Positions 16,530 through 25,739 of a stretch of 46,721 bases of DNA are shown here, piece after piece. A program made the position numbers and the translations under genes. Position 1 is the first letter of the stretch; each line of letters begins with the position of its first letter. Origin of the DNA: JAVBKV01 sp031553885 (GTDB lineage: Bacteria > Bacteroidota > Bacteroidia > Bacteroidales > Azobacteroidaceae); contig JAVBKV010000062.1 of the NCBI GenBank assembly GCA_031553885.1, positions 1 through 46,721 of the forward strand, given 5' to 3'. The notes under the pieces were generated by a model that saw nothing but the letters and a program-made list of their open reading frames with translations, searched no databases and had not been told where the DNA came from.

Positions 16530-16572
16530 TTTTAAAGTCCTTGAAGCCTTAAGGTCCTTAAGGACTTTAAAA
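16530..16572 (+). terminator. hairpin after the GH127 operon
   Basis: A 13-bp perfect stem (TTTTAAAGTCCTT at 16530-16542 with its complement at 16560-16572) begins 17 bases after the oxidoreductase stop codon. The T tract is interrupted, so termination strength is uncertain. Confidence 0.55.
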
Positions 16573-16635
16573 TTTTAATTGAACCAACCGACTAAAAATT
16601 TTGTTTACTCTACATAAACTCAAACCTTGAAAATT

Positions 16636-17121
16636 ATGAGTAAAAAAGTATCAGTTATGATTGCGATCATTGGAATCGCCTTGTTTACCGTTTTGTTTTT
16701 AAGCGCTTGTTCCGGAGGAAAAGAGAAACAACAGGCTCAGGAAAGTAAATCATCGGCTTTGAATGATTCGGTATGGGTCACAGCCTATCAGGGAACGCTT
16801 CCCTGTGCGGATTGTCCCGGGATTAAAACTACCTTGCGGTTGATATGGACCAAGACTGATAAAAAAGGGAATACCTACGAGTTAAAGGAAGAATATATCG
16901 ACCGGAATACATTCACCTCTTCCGGAAACTTTAATGTAGAAAGAGGGTTCGGTCAGGATAATGATGCTACGGTTATTATTCTGAACTTCGATAAACCGAA
17001 GAATGAGCAACGTTATTACGTTTATTTCAGTAATAATACCAAGGTGCTTCACGTTTTGAATCCTCAAAAAGAAATGAATGAAAATTCCGGATTGAATTAT
17101 CAACTGGAAGAAATCGAATGA
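16636..17121 (+). CDS. NlpE N-terminal-domain lipoprotein
   Basis: 161 residues from the ATG at 16636; the upstream TTG is less likely. A lipobox FLSAC ends the signal (Cys about 25), so the mature protein should be an outer-membrane or periplasmic lipoprotein. Its core has YQGTLPCADCPGIKT, the CxxC-containing signature of the NlpE (copper resistance/envelope stress) N-terminal domain, followed by beta-barrel strands. In Enterobacteria NlpE senses envelope stress; the role in Bacteroidota is not established. It converges with the glycosylase gene (6-base gap). Confidence 0.85.
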   Translation: MSKKVSVMIAIIGIALFTVLFLSACSGGKEKQQAQESKSSALNDSVWVTAYQGTLPCADCPGIKTTLRLIWTKTDKKGNTYELKEEYIDRNTFTSSGNFNVERGFGQDNDATVIILNFDKPKNEQRYYVYFSNNTKVLHVLNPQKEMNENSGLNYQLEEIE

Positions 17122-17127
17122 AATCAA

Positions 17128-17634
17128 TCAATTGACGGATAAAAATCGCCACTCTTTTTCTGTCCATTCTTCGGCGTAATCTATTCCGATGCGCCGGGTA
17201 GTCCGGTAAGCAGGAATGTACCCATCGTCCTCCAGCCAGATTCTGGGAGAGGGGAGTGATTCTCCGTAAAAACTTTTATCCAGTTGTAGTTTTTTACCTA
17301 TGCGTCCGGGTCCGGAAACACCCTCCAGCCCACGAATGAGCACAGCTTGTGGATGATCTTCTTGTCCGGAAACAATGTTAAGCATCCAATACATTCCGTA
17401 AATCAGGTAGACATAGATTTTTCCACCCGGATGGTACATTACTTCCGTACGCTGAGTTCTGCCTTTGAATGCATGGCAGGCTTTATCTTCTTCCCCCCTG
17501 TAGGCTTCGACTTCCGTGATCCGGAACCGTTGAGTAGTACCGTCGTCGAAACGGCGAACCAGTATCTTTCCCAACAGATCCGGAGCCAGTACCAGGACAT
17601 CCTGCTGAAAATATTCGTTTGAGAGAACGTTCAT
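17128..17634 (-). CDS. 3-methyladenine DNA glycosylase, AAG/MPG family
   Basis: 168 residues, slightly shorter than the usual 190-210. EVEAYRGEEDKACH (41-54) holds the expected catalytic Glu43, Tyr45 and His54, and YHPGGKIYVYLIYGMYWMLN is the nucleotide-flipping and active-site region. It excises alkylated purines in base excision repair. It lies 38 bases after trpB on the same strand and may be read through from it; no functional link is obvious. Confidence 0.92.
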   Translation of the reverse strand: MNVLSNEYFQQDVLVLAPDLLGKILVRRFDDGTTQRFRITEVEAYRGEEDKACHAFKGRTQRTEVMYHPGGKIYVYLIYGMYWMLNIVSGQEDHPQAVLIRGLEGVSGPGRIGKKLQLDKSFYGESLPSPRIWLEDDGYIPAYRTTRRIGIDYAEEWTEKEWRFLSVN

Positions 17635-17672
17635 ATCATTCTTTTTTGGATGTCAAAGGTATATGTTTTTAT

Positions 17673-18869
17673 TTATTCATGTTCAATATGGCGAATATAT
17701 GTTTCCATATCTTTGTCCCCTCTGCCGGAGAGATTCAGTACTACAATATCTTCCGGTTTGAATTGCTTTTTCTTGAAAACTGCCAGTGCGTGTGAAGATT
17801 CCAATGCGGGGATAATTCCTTCCATCCGGGTCAATTCAAAGGCCGCCTGCAATGCCTCGTCGTCATTGATCGCTATGATTTCCGCCCGTCCTGTCTGAGC
17901 CAGGTTGGCGATCAGAGGACCTATTCCGGGATAATCCAATCCTGCTGAAATGGAGTAGGGTTCCAGTAATTCTCCGCATTCACTTTGCATGACATACGAT
18001 TTACTTCCGTGGAGTACTCCGATTTTTCCATAAGAAATAGATGCTGCAGTTTGGCCGCTGTCTACTCCTCTTCCTCCGGCTTCAGCCAAAATGATCTTTA
18101 CATTTTCCTTGTCCAGGTAGTGGTAAATGGCTCCGGAGGCATTGCTGCCTCCACCGATGCAGGCGATCAGGTAGTCGGGGTTGGAACGACCTTCTTTTTC
18201 TTGTAACTGTTTCATGATTTCCTCGCTGATGACCGATTGAAACCTGGATACCATATCCGGATAAGGGTGGGGGCCAACTGCAGATCCGATAATATAGAAG
18301 GTGTCCTCGGGATTTTGGCACCAGTCTATTAATGCTTCGTCGACAGCGTCTGTTAGCGTCATAGTACCGTTCGTAACAGAAACGACCCGGGCTCCCAGCA
18401 TGCGCATTTTTTGTACATTGAGTGCCTGGCGCTCAATATCGGTAGCTCCCATGTAAATAGAACACTCCATATCCATCAGTGCACAGACAGTAGCTGTTGC
18501 CAATCCATGTTGTCCGGCACCGGTTTCGGCAATGATTCTTTTTTTGCCCATTCTTTTAGCTAATAAGATTTGTCCGATCGTGTTGTTGATTTTATGAGCA
18601 CCGGTGTGGTTTAGATCCTCCCGTTTCAGATAGACTTTACATTTGTATTTTTCAGAGAGCCGTTTGGCCGGATACAAGGGGCTGGGCCTCCCGACATAAT
18701 CCTTTAATAACTGATTGTATTCCTCCAGGACTGATTCTTCCTGCATGACATCCAAATAGATGTTTTTTAAGTTCTCGATGTTGTTTTTCAGGATATCGGG
18801 AATATAAGCTCCTCCGAAATTTCCATAATAACCGTTCGTGTCTACGTGATAAATCTGTTTCATTTCCAT
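17673..18869 (-). CDS. trpB: tryptophan synthase beta chain
   Basis: 398 residues, full length for the TrpB1 type. The PLP lysine is K93 in HTGAHKINN. ETGAGQHG and the glycine-rich phosphate loop CIGGGSNASG are intact. It makes tryptophan from indole and serine. Unlike the common Bacteroidales trp operons, no trpE, G, D, C, F or A follows; the next gene is a DNA glycosylase. The upstream attenuator shows it is still controlled by tryptophan supply. It may serve indole salvage, or the other trp genes lie elsewhere. Confidence 0.95.
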   Translation of the reverse strand: MEMKQIYHVDTNGYYGNFGGAYIPDILKNNIENLKNIYLDVMQEESVLEEYNQLLKDYVGRPSPLYPAKRLSEKYKCKVYLKREDLNHTGAHKINNTIGQILLAKRMGKKRIIAETGAGQHGLATATVCALMDMECSIYMGATDIERQALNVQKMRMLGARVVSVTNGTMTLTDAVDEALIDWCQNPEDTFYIIGSAVGPHPYPDMVSRFQSVISEEIMKQLQEKEGRSNPDYLIACIGGGSNASGAIYHYLDKENVKIILAEAGGRGVDSGQTAASISYGKIGVLHGSKSYVMQSECGELLEPYSISAGLDYPGIGPLIANLAQTGRAEIIAINDDEALQAAFELTRMEGIIPALESSHALAVFKKKQFKPEDIVVLNLSGRGDKDMETYIRHIEHE

Positions 18870-18911
18870 TGTTATAAAAATTAATAATAAATAAAATAAT
18901 ATGAATGAAAA

Positions 18912-18943
18912 ACAAAAAGGCCTGTCGTGATTACGACAGGCCT
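18912..18943 (-). terminator. trp attenuator terminator
   Basis: A perfect 11-bp GC-rich stem (18918-18928 with 18933-18943, AGGCCTGTCGT) with a 4-base loop is followed by TTTTTG on the minus strand. It lies between the Trp-rich leader peptide and trpB, the position of an intrinsic attenuator. Confidence 0.85.
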
Positions 18944-18972
18944 CCTTGCTCTTTTTCTTAATACTTATGGAT

Positions 18973-19068
18973 CTATTTTGGATCTAAATACACAAATAGG
19001 CAGCCTTCCTCACGACATGTTTGTTGTAAGTTACGCCACCACCAATATGCATTTAATAATCTTTTCAT
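18973..19068 (-). CDS. trpL: trp leader peptide with three tandem Trp codons
   Basis: A 31-codon frame on the minus strand: ATG at 19066-19068, stop TAG at 18973-18975. It begins MKRLLNAYWWWRNLQQ, so codons 9-11 are consecutive TGG. It lies between a consensus promoter (19105-19135) and an intrinsic terminator (18912-18943), directly upstream of trpB. Stalling at the Trp codons when charged tRNA-Trp is scarce should favour read-through. A TGTCGT segment after the Trp codons (codons 18-19 and the base before) can pair with the ACGACA of the terminator 3' arm, a possible antiterminator; that pairing is inference. Confidence 0.85.
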   Translation of the reverse strand: MKRLLNAYWWWRNLQQTCREEGCLFVYLDPK

Positions 19069-19104
19069 TTTTTCCGTTTGCGCACACATAATGTACGTAG
19101 GTTA

Positions 19105-19135
19105 CAAAGATAAAATACATTTTTTTAAAAACAAA
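19105..19135 (-). promoter_or_regulatory. trpL-trpB promoter
   Basis: On the minus strand TTTG (19132-19135), exactly 19 bases, then TATCTTTG (19105-19112): a perfect TTTG-N19-TAnnTTTG promoter 36 bases before trpL. Confidence 0.75.
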
Positions 19136-19161
19136 ATTTTTAAGATTATTTTACAAAAAAA

Positions 19162-21264
19162 TCAAGGTAATTTATTAAAACCCTCCTGTTTTACCTTCCA
19201 TCCTTTACTGGGGAATCCGGGTGCATTAACCAATGGAGCTCCATCCCAACCTCCTGCCATCATGGCGATTGCAGTCAGTAAACCTCCATTGGAAGGGAAA
19301 TACGGGAAAGGGCCGCCTGTTGCAAGACCGTGTTCATCAAATTGAAATCCCTTGGATTCATGTAATAACAGGTCTATGGCTTTTTCCGGATTGCCTGTCC
19401 GGGCTGCGGCCATGGCAACCATTGGAAAATCCCAGCCCCAGGTCCGATTAAAATTCCATTTTTCAAATACGTTGTTTAATGTATTGGTAAAAGTGGTTGT
19501 ATCCACGCCATCTCCCGGTAACATTCCGTATACACCGGTCAATCCGGGATGTTCCCAGGCATACTTTTCCCACATACCGGGGATACCCTCATACGTTACA
19601 TACGAGTTGTCTTCTATGGGTAAAGGAGATAAACGATTCAATACATCGTCCCATTTCCGGTTCCGTGATAAAGATAGCCGTTCTTTCCATTCCTGGGCGA
19701 CACGAAGCCCGAATTTCCAGTAACCCAGTTCAAATGTCGGATTGATGGTTATTTTAGGATCGGTGTTTTCCGATACGATAAAAACGGGAGGCCCCAATAC
19801 ATATCGGTTGGTTGCACGATCGAGGAATGCAAAATCAGCCATGAAATCAGCCGTTTGAAATACGATCTCTTTCCATTTATTCAGGGTTTCAGTGGAAGGA
19901 TGTAACCTGTAATCCATTTCTGCAAAATAAATGGGGTGGGGTTGTTGCCAGATAAGGGTCGCGTGGATCTGATGAGGCCAGTCTCTGTCCAGATCAGCGG
20001 TACACTTGGGCCACCGGGCTCCTTTAAAGCCTTGCTCTTTGGCCCGTTTTACCGATGTGGGTAGAAAATCGGAATAAACCTGCAGGCTTTTATCGATTAA
20101 CGGCCACCGGTTCCACAGTGCATAATGTACATAGTGCCACCAGATCATTTCAAAGTGAAAACGTCCGTACCAGGCATTGTTTACTAATCCGCTTTCCTGA
20201 GGGGGCAGACTGCCGGCTTCATTCACTTTCATCAGGTATTGGGAAAGGACAATACGCCTTTCCAGTTCTTTCCAGCGGGGATCCGTACTTTCGGACAAAT
20301 CGATGGCTGCACCGGATTCCCAGTAATCTTTCCATCCTTGCCGGGACGATTTTATACAATCCGCTGTCGATAATGAGGTGTATTTTTCTCCGTCCTTTAT
20401 GAACGAACAGGTAAACTTTAATTTCTCGTTTTCCGGAGAAAGTTGAAAAACATGCGGAGAATCGGACGCTGAAAATGTAGCCCGGGTCGACCAATTGATG
20501 ATTACATCGTAAAATGAATCGTCCAGTTTTCTTTTGATCCGTACCGTATTGTTATTTTCTTTATTCAGGGTAGAATAATGGTTGTTGGAATCTCCGGATG
20601 CATTCTGCACCTGCTCGGATTTATCCGGATAAGGAAAGGAAAATCCGATCTGAATCTGCCCTTTTTTTAATAAAGGTGATTCGACTTCTATGGCGATTAC
20701 ATCCTGATCGGCATGGCATACAGTGGTTACGACCACAGGAGTCTGCTCCAACTCGAATTTACTGGTTATAACACCTGTCCAGAGATCGATTTCCTGGCTG
20801 GTATTTTCCAGATCATCAATCGTTGCGGCTTCTCCGTTTTTCTTTTTTAGAATAAAACCCACTTGCCCAAGATTAAAACGATGGGGATTACCTGCCAGCC
20901 AGTCAGATAATCCAGGTTGCTCCTTATTTCTCATCCAATACTGTACGGGACGTCCGTATGTATCCCATACCTGCCCTTTGAAATCTTCAATCCGGAGGCT
21001 GTCGGGTAAAGGGAAACTGTGCCAGCTCCAGTGTGACATCGTATAATGCGGAACAAAAGTTTGCAAACCGGTGACGTCGACTCCGAAAGCAAATTCTCCG
21101 TTTCCAACCTGGGCCGGACTGGCCGGGTTATTTTTTGTTGTGATGACCCGGTGTCGTTCGACAACCGATTTACGGTTTATTCCTTTTCCTTGTAACTCGT
21201 TGATACATCCCAACGCAGTGAGAAAGATAAAGCATAAACCGATTTTTATGTGGAATGATTTCAT
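19162..21264 (-). CDS. exported six-hairpin glycosidase-like protein, GH65/GH95-like
   Basis: 700 residues, signal sequence with a possible but imperfect lipobox (TALGC, Cys 20). The N-terminal beta-sandwich-type region starts with NNPASPAQVGNGEFAFGVD, the pattern of GH65/GH95-clan proteins. The second half has features of an (alpha/alpha)6 barrel (HFEMIWWHYVHYALW near 375-389, WGWDFPMVAMAAARTG near 635). I cannot assign a known GH family or name the catalytic acids. It is encoded 16 bases after the FAD oxidoreductase in one operon, so both probably act on the same glycan. Confidence 0.7.
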   Translation of the reverse strand: MKSFHIKIGLCFIFLTALGCINELQGKGINRKSVVERHRVITTKNNPASPAQVGNGEFAFGVDVTGLQTFVPHYTMSHWSWHSFPLPDSLRIEDFKGQVWDTYGRPVQYWMRNKEQPGLSDWLAGNPHRFNLGQVGFILKKKNGEAATIDDLENTSQEIDLWTGVITSKFELEQTPVVVTTVCHADQDVIAIEVESPLLKKGQIQIGFSFPYPDKSEQVQNASGDSNNHYSTLNKENNNTVRIKRKLDDSFYDVIINWSTRATFSASDSPHVFQLSPENEKLKFTCSFIKDGEKYTSLSTADCIKSSRQGWKDYWESGAAIDLSESTDPRWKELERRIVLSQYLMKVNEAGSLPPQESGLVNNAWYGRFHFEMIWWHYVHYALWNRWPLIDKSLQVYSDFLPTSVKRAKEQGFKGARWPKCTADLDRDWPHQIHATLIWQQPHPIYFAEMDYRLHPSTETLNKWKEIVFQTADFMADFAFLDRATNRYVLGPPVFIVSENTDPKITINPTFELGYWKFGLRVAQEWKERLSLSRNRKWDDVLNRLSPLPIEDNSYVTYEGIPGMWEKYAWEHPGLTGVYGMLPGDGVDTTTFTNTLNNVFEKWNFNRTWGWDFPMVAMAAARTGNPEKAIDLLLHESKGFQFDEHGLATGGPFPYFPSNGGLLTAIAMMAGGWDGAPLVNAPGFPSKGWKVKQEGFNKLP

Positions 21265-21280
21265 AACTCTGATTTCTCAA

Positions 21281-23071
21281 TTATGGATTTAGAGGAACAC
21301 CTGCCTTCATCAGTGATTTTAATTCATTCAGATGGCTCAAGTACACATTTCTCGGCATCGTATTGTGTTCTTTGCAGATAGAGGCCGCCATTCCTACCAC
21401 TTCTCCCATCATTCCTGTCGTTTTCTGTACCCGGATACTTCCGTAGGCTACGTGGGTCACACTGATGTTTCGTCCGGCCATAAATAAGTTATTGATATTC
21501 CGGGAATAAAGACAACGGTAGGGAACATGATACGGATAAATGCGTGGTTGAATGCAATAACTGAAAAACTCTTCTCCCGGGAAATACTGAGTGGTTTTAG
21601 GATCAGGAAAATGCAAATCCAGCGGCCAGGTAGTTGTAAAACTGGCATCATTGTATTTTACCTGATTTTGTATATCGGATTGATTCAGGATGAGATCGCC
21701 CATCAATCGTCGGGATTCTCTTTTTCCTGCCAGAAAAGCAAGCCAGGTAATTTCTTTGTTTGCATAGCTGGGGTCATTGTTTTTCAGGTAGGCCCAGTTT
21801 CCTAATATGGCCCGGAAATTCTGATCCCTTATGTTTTCAGCATCCGTAATTGTATTTTTGGCAAATCCGCCTTCCCATCTCCAGTCCGGCTTGTTTTCTT
21901 TGATGTGGTATGCGCTGCTGAACTGACAGGCCCAATCCAATACGGGGAAAGAGGACGGTTTTTCTTTTGTCTCGAAAGCCCATAAATTGGAAGACCCCAA
22001 TACCTGGTGATCGGAGGCAAATGGAGCTAATGATTCGAATGCTTCGTATTTACTTTCCCGTCCCATCCGGGAATCGGCTCCGGAAAGCGCTCCGACCGTA
22101 GCATCCCCTGTACAGTCGGCAAACAGATTGCCTGAAAACCGAAACTCCTCACTGGTTTCAATGTGGCGTCCGATAACGGCTTTGATCGTATTCTGATCCA
22201 TTTCCACATCAAAAATATGGATGTTCGAAAACAACCGGATATTCTTATTATTCAGAACCAGGTTCATTTTCTTTTCATCGTTGTATACTTCAGCCGGACC
22301 GCCATTCATTGGTTTTACCATTTGTACGGCTTTTACGACATTACCCAGGTTCGGATAAAGATTTTTATCGATATCTCCTGTTATACCTACCCGTATTTCT
22401 GAGCTGCTGTTTCCTCCCAGGACCGGACGGTTGTTTATGAGCGCTACTTTCAGACCATACTGTGCGGCGGAAACGGCAGCACAGATGCCTGCAATTCCAC
22501 CTCCGACAACCACCAGGTCATATTGCCCGGAGTCCTGTATGTTTATATTCAGTTTGTTCCGTCTGAATTGAGCTAGCTCTTCTTGTTGGGATGGAGGAAC
22601 AGCTGATTCATCTTTGGTAAAATAGATCGCATCGCATCGCCCGTTGAAACCGGTTAGATCGTGCAGGGTTATTTCGGTTTCTGTTTTGTTGATATTGATT
22701 TTACCTGCTTTTTGCCAAATCCATTCTTTTCCTTCATCACCCATGATAACGGGAAGCGTTTTTCCGTTTATTCCAAGTTTGAATTTTCCCGGTCCTTTTT
22801 CCGGATACCAGGGGGCAGTCCAGTTATACGTTCTTACAAATACGTGGTAGGTTCCTGATTCAGGAAAGGTTACGACGGTCCGGGCATCCTTTACCGGTTT
22901 ACCCAACCCATGTGCCATTAAATAGGGAGATCCCATCTGGTCCATAAACTGCTGGTCGACAACCCAGCCTCCTTTTTCTGTAAAATTCTCTGTTTCAACA
23001 AAAAGGTCTGATGCATGTGCGTAACTAATACATAACAGACAGATAAGGAATGAGATAAAGTGTGTTTTCAT
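21281..23071 (-). CDS. exported FAD-dependent oxidoreductase with N-terminal carbohydrate-binding-like domain
   Basis: 596 residues from the ATG at 23071 (a TTG at 23104 is rejected: the signal peptide MKTHFISFLICLLC starts at the ATG). After the signal, about 20-160 form a beta-rich domain seen before similar oxidoreductases in Bacteroidota. A GxGxxG FAD motif VVVGGGIAGICAAVSAA follows near 190, with GGNSSSEIRVG and a C-terminal AGRNISVTHVAYGS dinucleotide-binding segment. It fits the PF12831-type FAD-dependent oxidoreductases found in polysaccharide utilisation regions. Substrate unknown, probably a sugar. First gene of a two-gene operon. Confidence 0.82.
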   Translation of the reverse strand: MKTHFISFLICLLCISYAHASDLFVETENFTEKGGWVVDQQFMDQMGSPYLMAHGLGKPVKDARTVVTFPESGTYHVFVRTYNWTAPWYPEKGPGKFKLGINGKTLPVIMGDEGKEWIWQKAGKININKTETEITLHDLTGFNGRCDAIYFTKDESAVPPSQQEELAQFRRNKLNINIQDSGQYDLVVVGGGIAGICAAVSAAQYGLKVALINNRPVLGGNSSSEIRVGITGDIDKNLYPNLGNVVKAVQMVKPMNGGPAEVYNDEKKMNLVLNNKNIRLFSNIHIFDVEMDQNTIKAVIGRHIETSEEFRFSGNLFADCTGDATVGALSGADSRMGRESKYEAFESLAPFASDHQVLGSSNLWAFETKEKPSSFPVLDWACQFSSAYHIKENKPDWRWEGGFAKNTITDAENIRDQNFRAILGNWAYLKNNDPSYANKEITWLAFLAGKRESRRLMGDLILNQSDIQNQVKYNDASFTTTWPLDLHFPDPKTTQYFPGEEFFSYCIQPRIYPYHVPYRCLYSRNINNLFMAGRNISVTHVAYGSIRVQKTTGMMGEVVGMAASICKEHNTMPRNVYLSHLNELKSLMKAGVPLNP

Positions 23072-23120
23072 ATAATAAGAGTTATTTAGGGTCTTTTTCT
23101 TCAAAAACGGAAGGATTTTA

Positions 23121-23128
23121 CAAATTTA
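23121..23128 (-). promoter_or_regulatory. candidate -7 element for the FAD oxidoreductase operon
   Basis: TAAATTTG on the minus strand is a full TAnnTTTG match 49 bases upstream of the start codon; no well-spaced -33 element is evident. Confidence 0.4.
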
Positions 23129-23175
23129 GATAAAAATATGCTATTTATAAGCAAATTACATAAAAAAATAGCAAC

Positions 23176-23208
23176 TTTGTTTAAATATAAACGCAAATCG
23201 TATCTTTA
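23176..23208 (+). promoter_or_regulatory. candidate promoter almost abutting the start codon at 23213
   Basis: TTTG at 23176-23179, a 21-base spacer and TATCTTTA at 23201-23208 resemble the Bacteroidota promoter. The -7 element ends four bases before the ATG at 23213, so the transcript would be leaderless. Confidence 0.4.
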
Positions 23209-23212
23209 CGTG

Positions 23213-25612
23213 ATGAAAATTTCCTTGTCGATTATTCCAAGCTATGTTATCAGGGTTACCTGTATCTTTATTCTGATTTCTTATCCTGTCAATACGTTGA
23301 ATGCTCAGGTGAACTTAAAGGAAATATCGGAGACGTGTATGACGGAAACAGCTAACAATAAGAATATTAAAGGTACTAATTATACCCTTGTTCTAAAGAA
23401 AAGCAGTGACGGTTTTCGAGTGCTGATCAGAGATGAAAGAAATGAAATTTTCTATCAGAATAATCCGGCACAGGTTACCGTTCGTGGGAAGGATACGTTA
23501 TCTGCCGGTAATTATATAGAGGAGAAAAATATCCGGGCATATCAATCCGTTACCAGAGAGAAATATGGTTTTCGAGCTGTAGCCAGGGTAAATACAATAA
23601 ATGGATCAAGTTTTATTGTAGAAGATAAATATACCTTGATAGAGAATGAGGTATTTGCTGTTTATCGGGATGTTAAAGTGGATCGTGCAGCAGCAGGAGA
23701 TGCGTGTTTTGCCAGTACAATATCTTTTATCTCCAAACTTGGTTCCTCATTTCATGAGGATTATGAATATTTTATACCTTCAATCTTATACAGAAATACC
23801 TCCGAGGTATGGAAAACTGCCATAGCGGCTGATTTGAATGTCGAGCGGATGTATGTAAAGGAGACGCGTACAGGACTGCCATTAGCCATGCTACGTGAAA
23901 AAAGTACAGGAATCGCGTTGACCTTAATGCATTATAAACCAGTTATTGATATAAAAGAAAATCCGGGTGGAGGTATTCCCGGAGAAGCAAACGATGAGTT
24001 ACAATATGGCTCGATAGGATATACCTTACAGCCGGAACTTTCGGTGGATTTTTGTTATCCTTCTGCTGAAGGACCAAGAACGTATGAGCCGGTACAACGG
24101 AAAACGGATGCTTCTCCGGTATGGTCTAAAAGATATCACCAGGTAAGAAAAGGTAATCAACACCGTTACACCATCGTTCTGATTCCTGATAAGAAGAATA
24201 GTTACAATGAAGCCATGATAAGCTCTTTCAGAACAGCTTTTAACATGGAAAATCCCCGGATAGAACCGATGGATATGGCTAAAATTTATCATCAGAACAT
24301 TGATTTATTCAAAGCTGAATACCGGGAATATGGTACCGGTTCTGTAAAAGCGGCCGGCTTGCCATGGTCCCTTAATTTGCCGGATGGAGTCAACAAACAA
24401 GGGTTTTCCTTCCAGATGGGGTTTGTCGGTCAGCAAATTGCAGTCGGGTATCACCTGTATCGCTATGGGTTGGATCATAAAGAGGATGAAACCAGACGTA
24501 AAGGTAAAACAATAGTGGATTTTTGGGCATCCAAATCAATAATGAGTACCTATTTCCCAACAGTATGGTGGGACCCGGCCAATGATGAAACAGCAGGGCG
24601 GAGGAGAGACTATCCCAGCTTTCTGCGTTGTTTAATCGACGGAATGGACGGTCTCCTGGATGCTTGTCGTATATCTGCTGCGTATGGTGAGTTTCAGGAT
24701 AGATGGGACGAAGCATTACGACGGGTAGCCTCCAATCTGGTAAACAAACAGAATGAAGATGGCTCTTTTTATCGGGCTTACCAAACCAATGGGGAGGTTG
24801 AAACTGGTGGTGACAGGAATACTCAGGGAGATTCCAGGCTGAATACTCCGATAGCAGTAAGATTTCTGGTAAAGATGTATGAATATACAGGAGAGGAAAA
24901 ATATAAAGAAGCAGCCATAAAGGCAGCCGACTTTTCATACAATGAGATTTACCTGAGATTAGGTAAGTATGTGGGAGGAACACCTGACAATCCGAATACA
25001 GTTGACAAGGAAGCGGCCGTATATGCCTTGTATTGTTTTAATGCTGTTCATGAACTTACAGGAGATGTCAGGTACCTGGATGCAGCTGAACATGCAGCAA
25101 ACAGTGCGATGAGTTGGACCTATTGCTATGATTTTGCCATACCGAACCGGGATGAAGCAGATGCAGGTAAGAATCCGTTCACCAAGGGTGGAATACTGGG
25201 ATTCTCCATCATAGCTACCGGGCATTCAGGTGCCGACAACTTTATCTCCTATTTATTCTATGAGATGTATAAACTCTATATAAAAACCGGATGTGAGTCG
25301 TATTTGTCCATGGCGAAGTTGTTACAGAATAATACAAAATTGAATACGGATTTCGATGGGAGAATGGGATATAAGTATCCGGCATTCATGCCCGAAGCAA
25401 CCAATGTGGCCGATCTGGCATTTCGTTCCGTATCGGTATGGTTACCATGGGCAAGTATTGCGAATATAGAACCTCTTGTCCATCTGGAAGAGGCTTTTGG
25501 AGAGCAGGATATTTGTAAGATATATAAAACGTTACCCGAACTTAGAACTCAACTGTCATCCTACGGTGTAGGAGGTAAACTATTGAAAAGGCAGGTTGAT
25601 TTGGATCATTAA
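23213..25612 (+). CDS. exported six-hairpin-type glycosidase-like protein of unknown family
   Basis: 799 residues from the ATG at 23213, chosen because MKISLSIIPS starts a signal peptide ending LNAQ; a longer reading from 23138 adds a Lys-rich stretch. The N-terminal half is beta-rich. The C-terminal half shows repeated helical hairpins (YTGEEKYKEAAIKAADFSY, LTGDVRYLDAAEHAANSAM) typical of (alpha/alpha) toroid glycosidases and polysaccharide lyases. I do not recognise the family or catalytic residues. It is divergent from the FAD oxidoreductase operon and probably belongs to the same glycan pathway. Confidence 0.7.
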   Translation: MKISLSIIPSYVIRVTCIFILISYPVNTLNAQVNLKEISETCMTETANNKNIKGTNYTLVLKKSSDGFRVLIRDERNEIFYQNNPAQVTVRGKDTLSAGNYIEEKNIRAYQSVTREKYGFRAVARVNTINGSSFIVEDKYTLIENEVFAVYRDVKVDRAAAGDACFASTISFISKLGSSFHEDYEYFIPSILYRNTSEVWKTAIAADLNVERMYVKETRTGLPLAMLREKSTGIALTLMHYKPVIDIKENPGGGIPGEANDELQYGSIGYTLQPELSVDFCYPSAEGPRTYEPVQRKTDASPVWSKRYHQVRKGNQHRYTIVLIPDKKNSYNEAMISSFRTAFNMENPRIEPMDMAKIYHQNIDLFKAEYREYGTGSVKAAGLPWSLNLPDGVNKQGFSFQMGFVGQQIAVGYHLYRYGLDHKEDETRRKGKTIVDFWASKSIMSTYFPTVWWDPANDETAGRRRDYPSFLRCLIDGMDGLLDACRISAAYGEFQDRWDEALRRVASNLVNKQNEDGSFYRAYQTNGEVETGGDRNTQGDSRLNTPIAVRFLVKMYEYTGEEKYKEAAIKAADFSYNEIYLRLGKYVGGTPDNPNTVDKEAAVYALYCFNAVHELTGDVRYLDAAEHAANSAMSWTYCYDFAIPNRDEADAGKNPFTKGGILGFSIIATGHSGADNFISYLFYEMYKLYIKTGCESYLSMAKLLQNNTKLNTDFDGRMGYKYPAFMPEATNVADLAFRSVSVWLPWASIANIEPLVHLEEAFGEQDICKIYKTLPELRTQLSSYGVGGKLLKRQVDLDH

Positions 25613-25669
25613 TGATCTGATCGTATACAACACGCTATATAAGGCTTTAAAAATACCCAAAATGTGGGA

Positions 25670-25700
25670 TTGTGTATCACTGGCAACGTTCCTATTTTTG
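25670..25700 (+). promoter_or_regulatory. promoter of the flavodoxin operon
   Basis: TTG (25670-25672), 20 bases, then TATTTTTG (25693-25700). A small dyad ACCCAAAATGTGGGA (25655-25669, arms CCCA/TGGG) lies just upstream of the -33 element and could be an operator. Confidence 0.55.
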
Positions 25701-25739
25701 TAGCTCATTTTAGTTACCTGTTATAAACAATATAATAAT

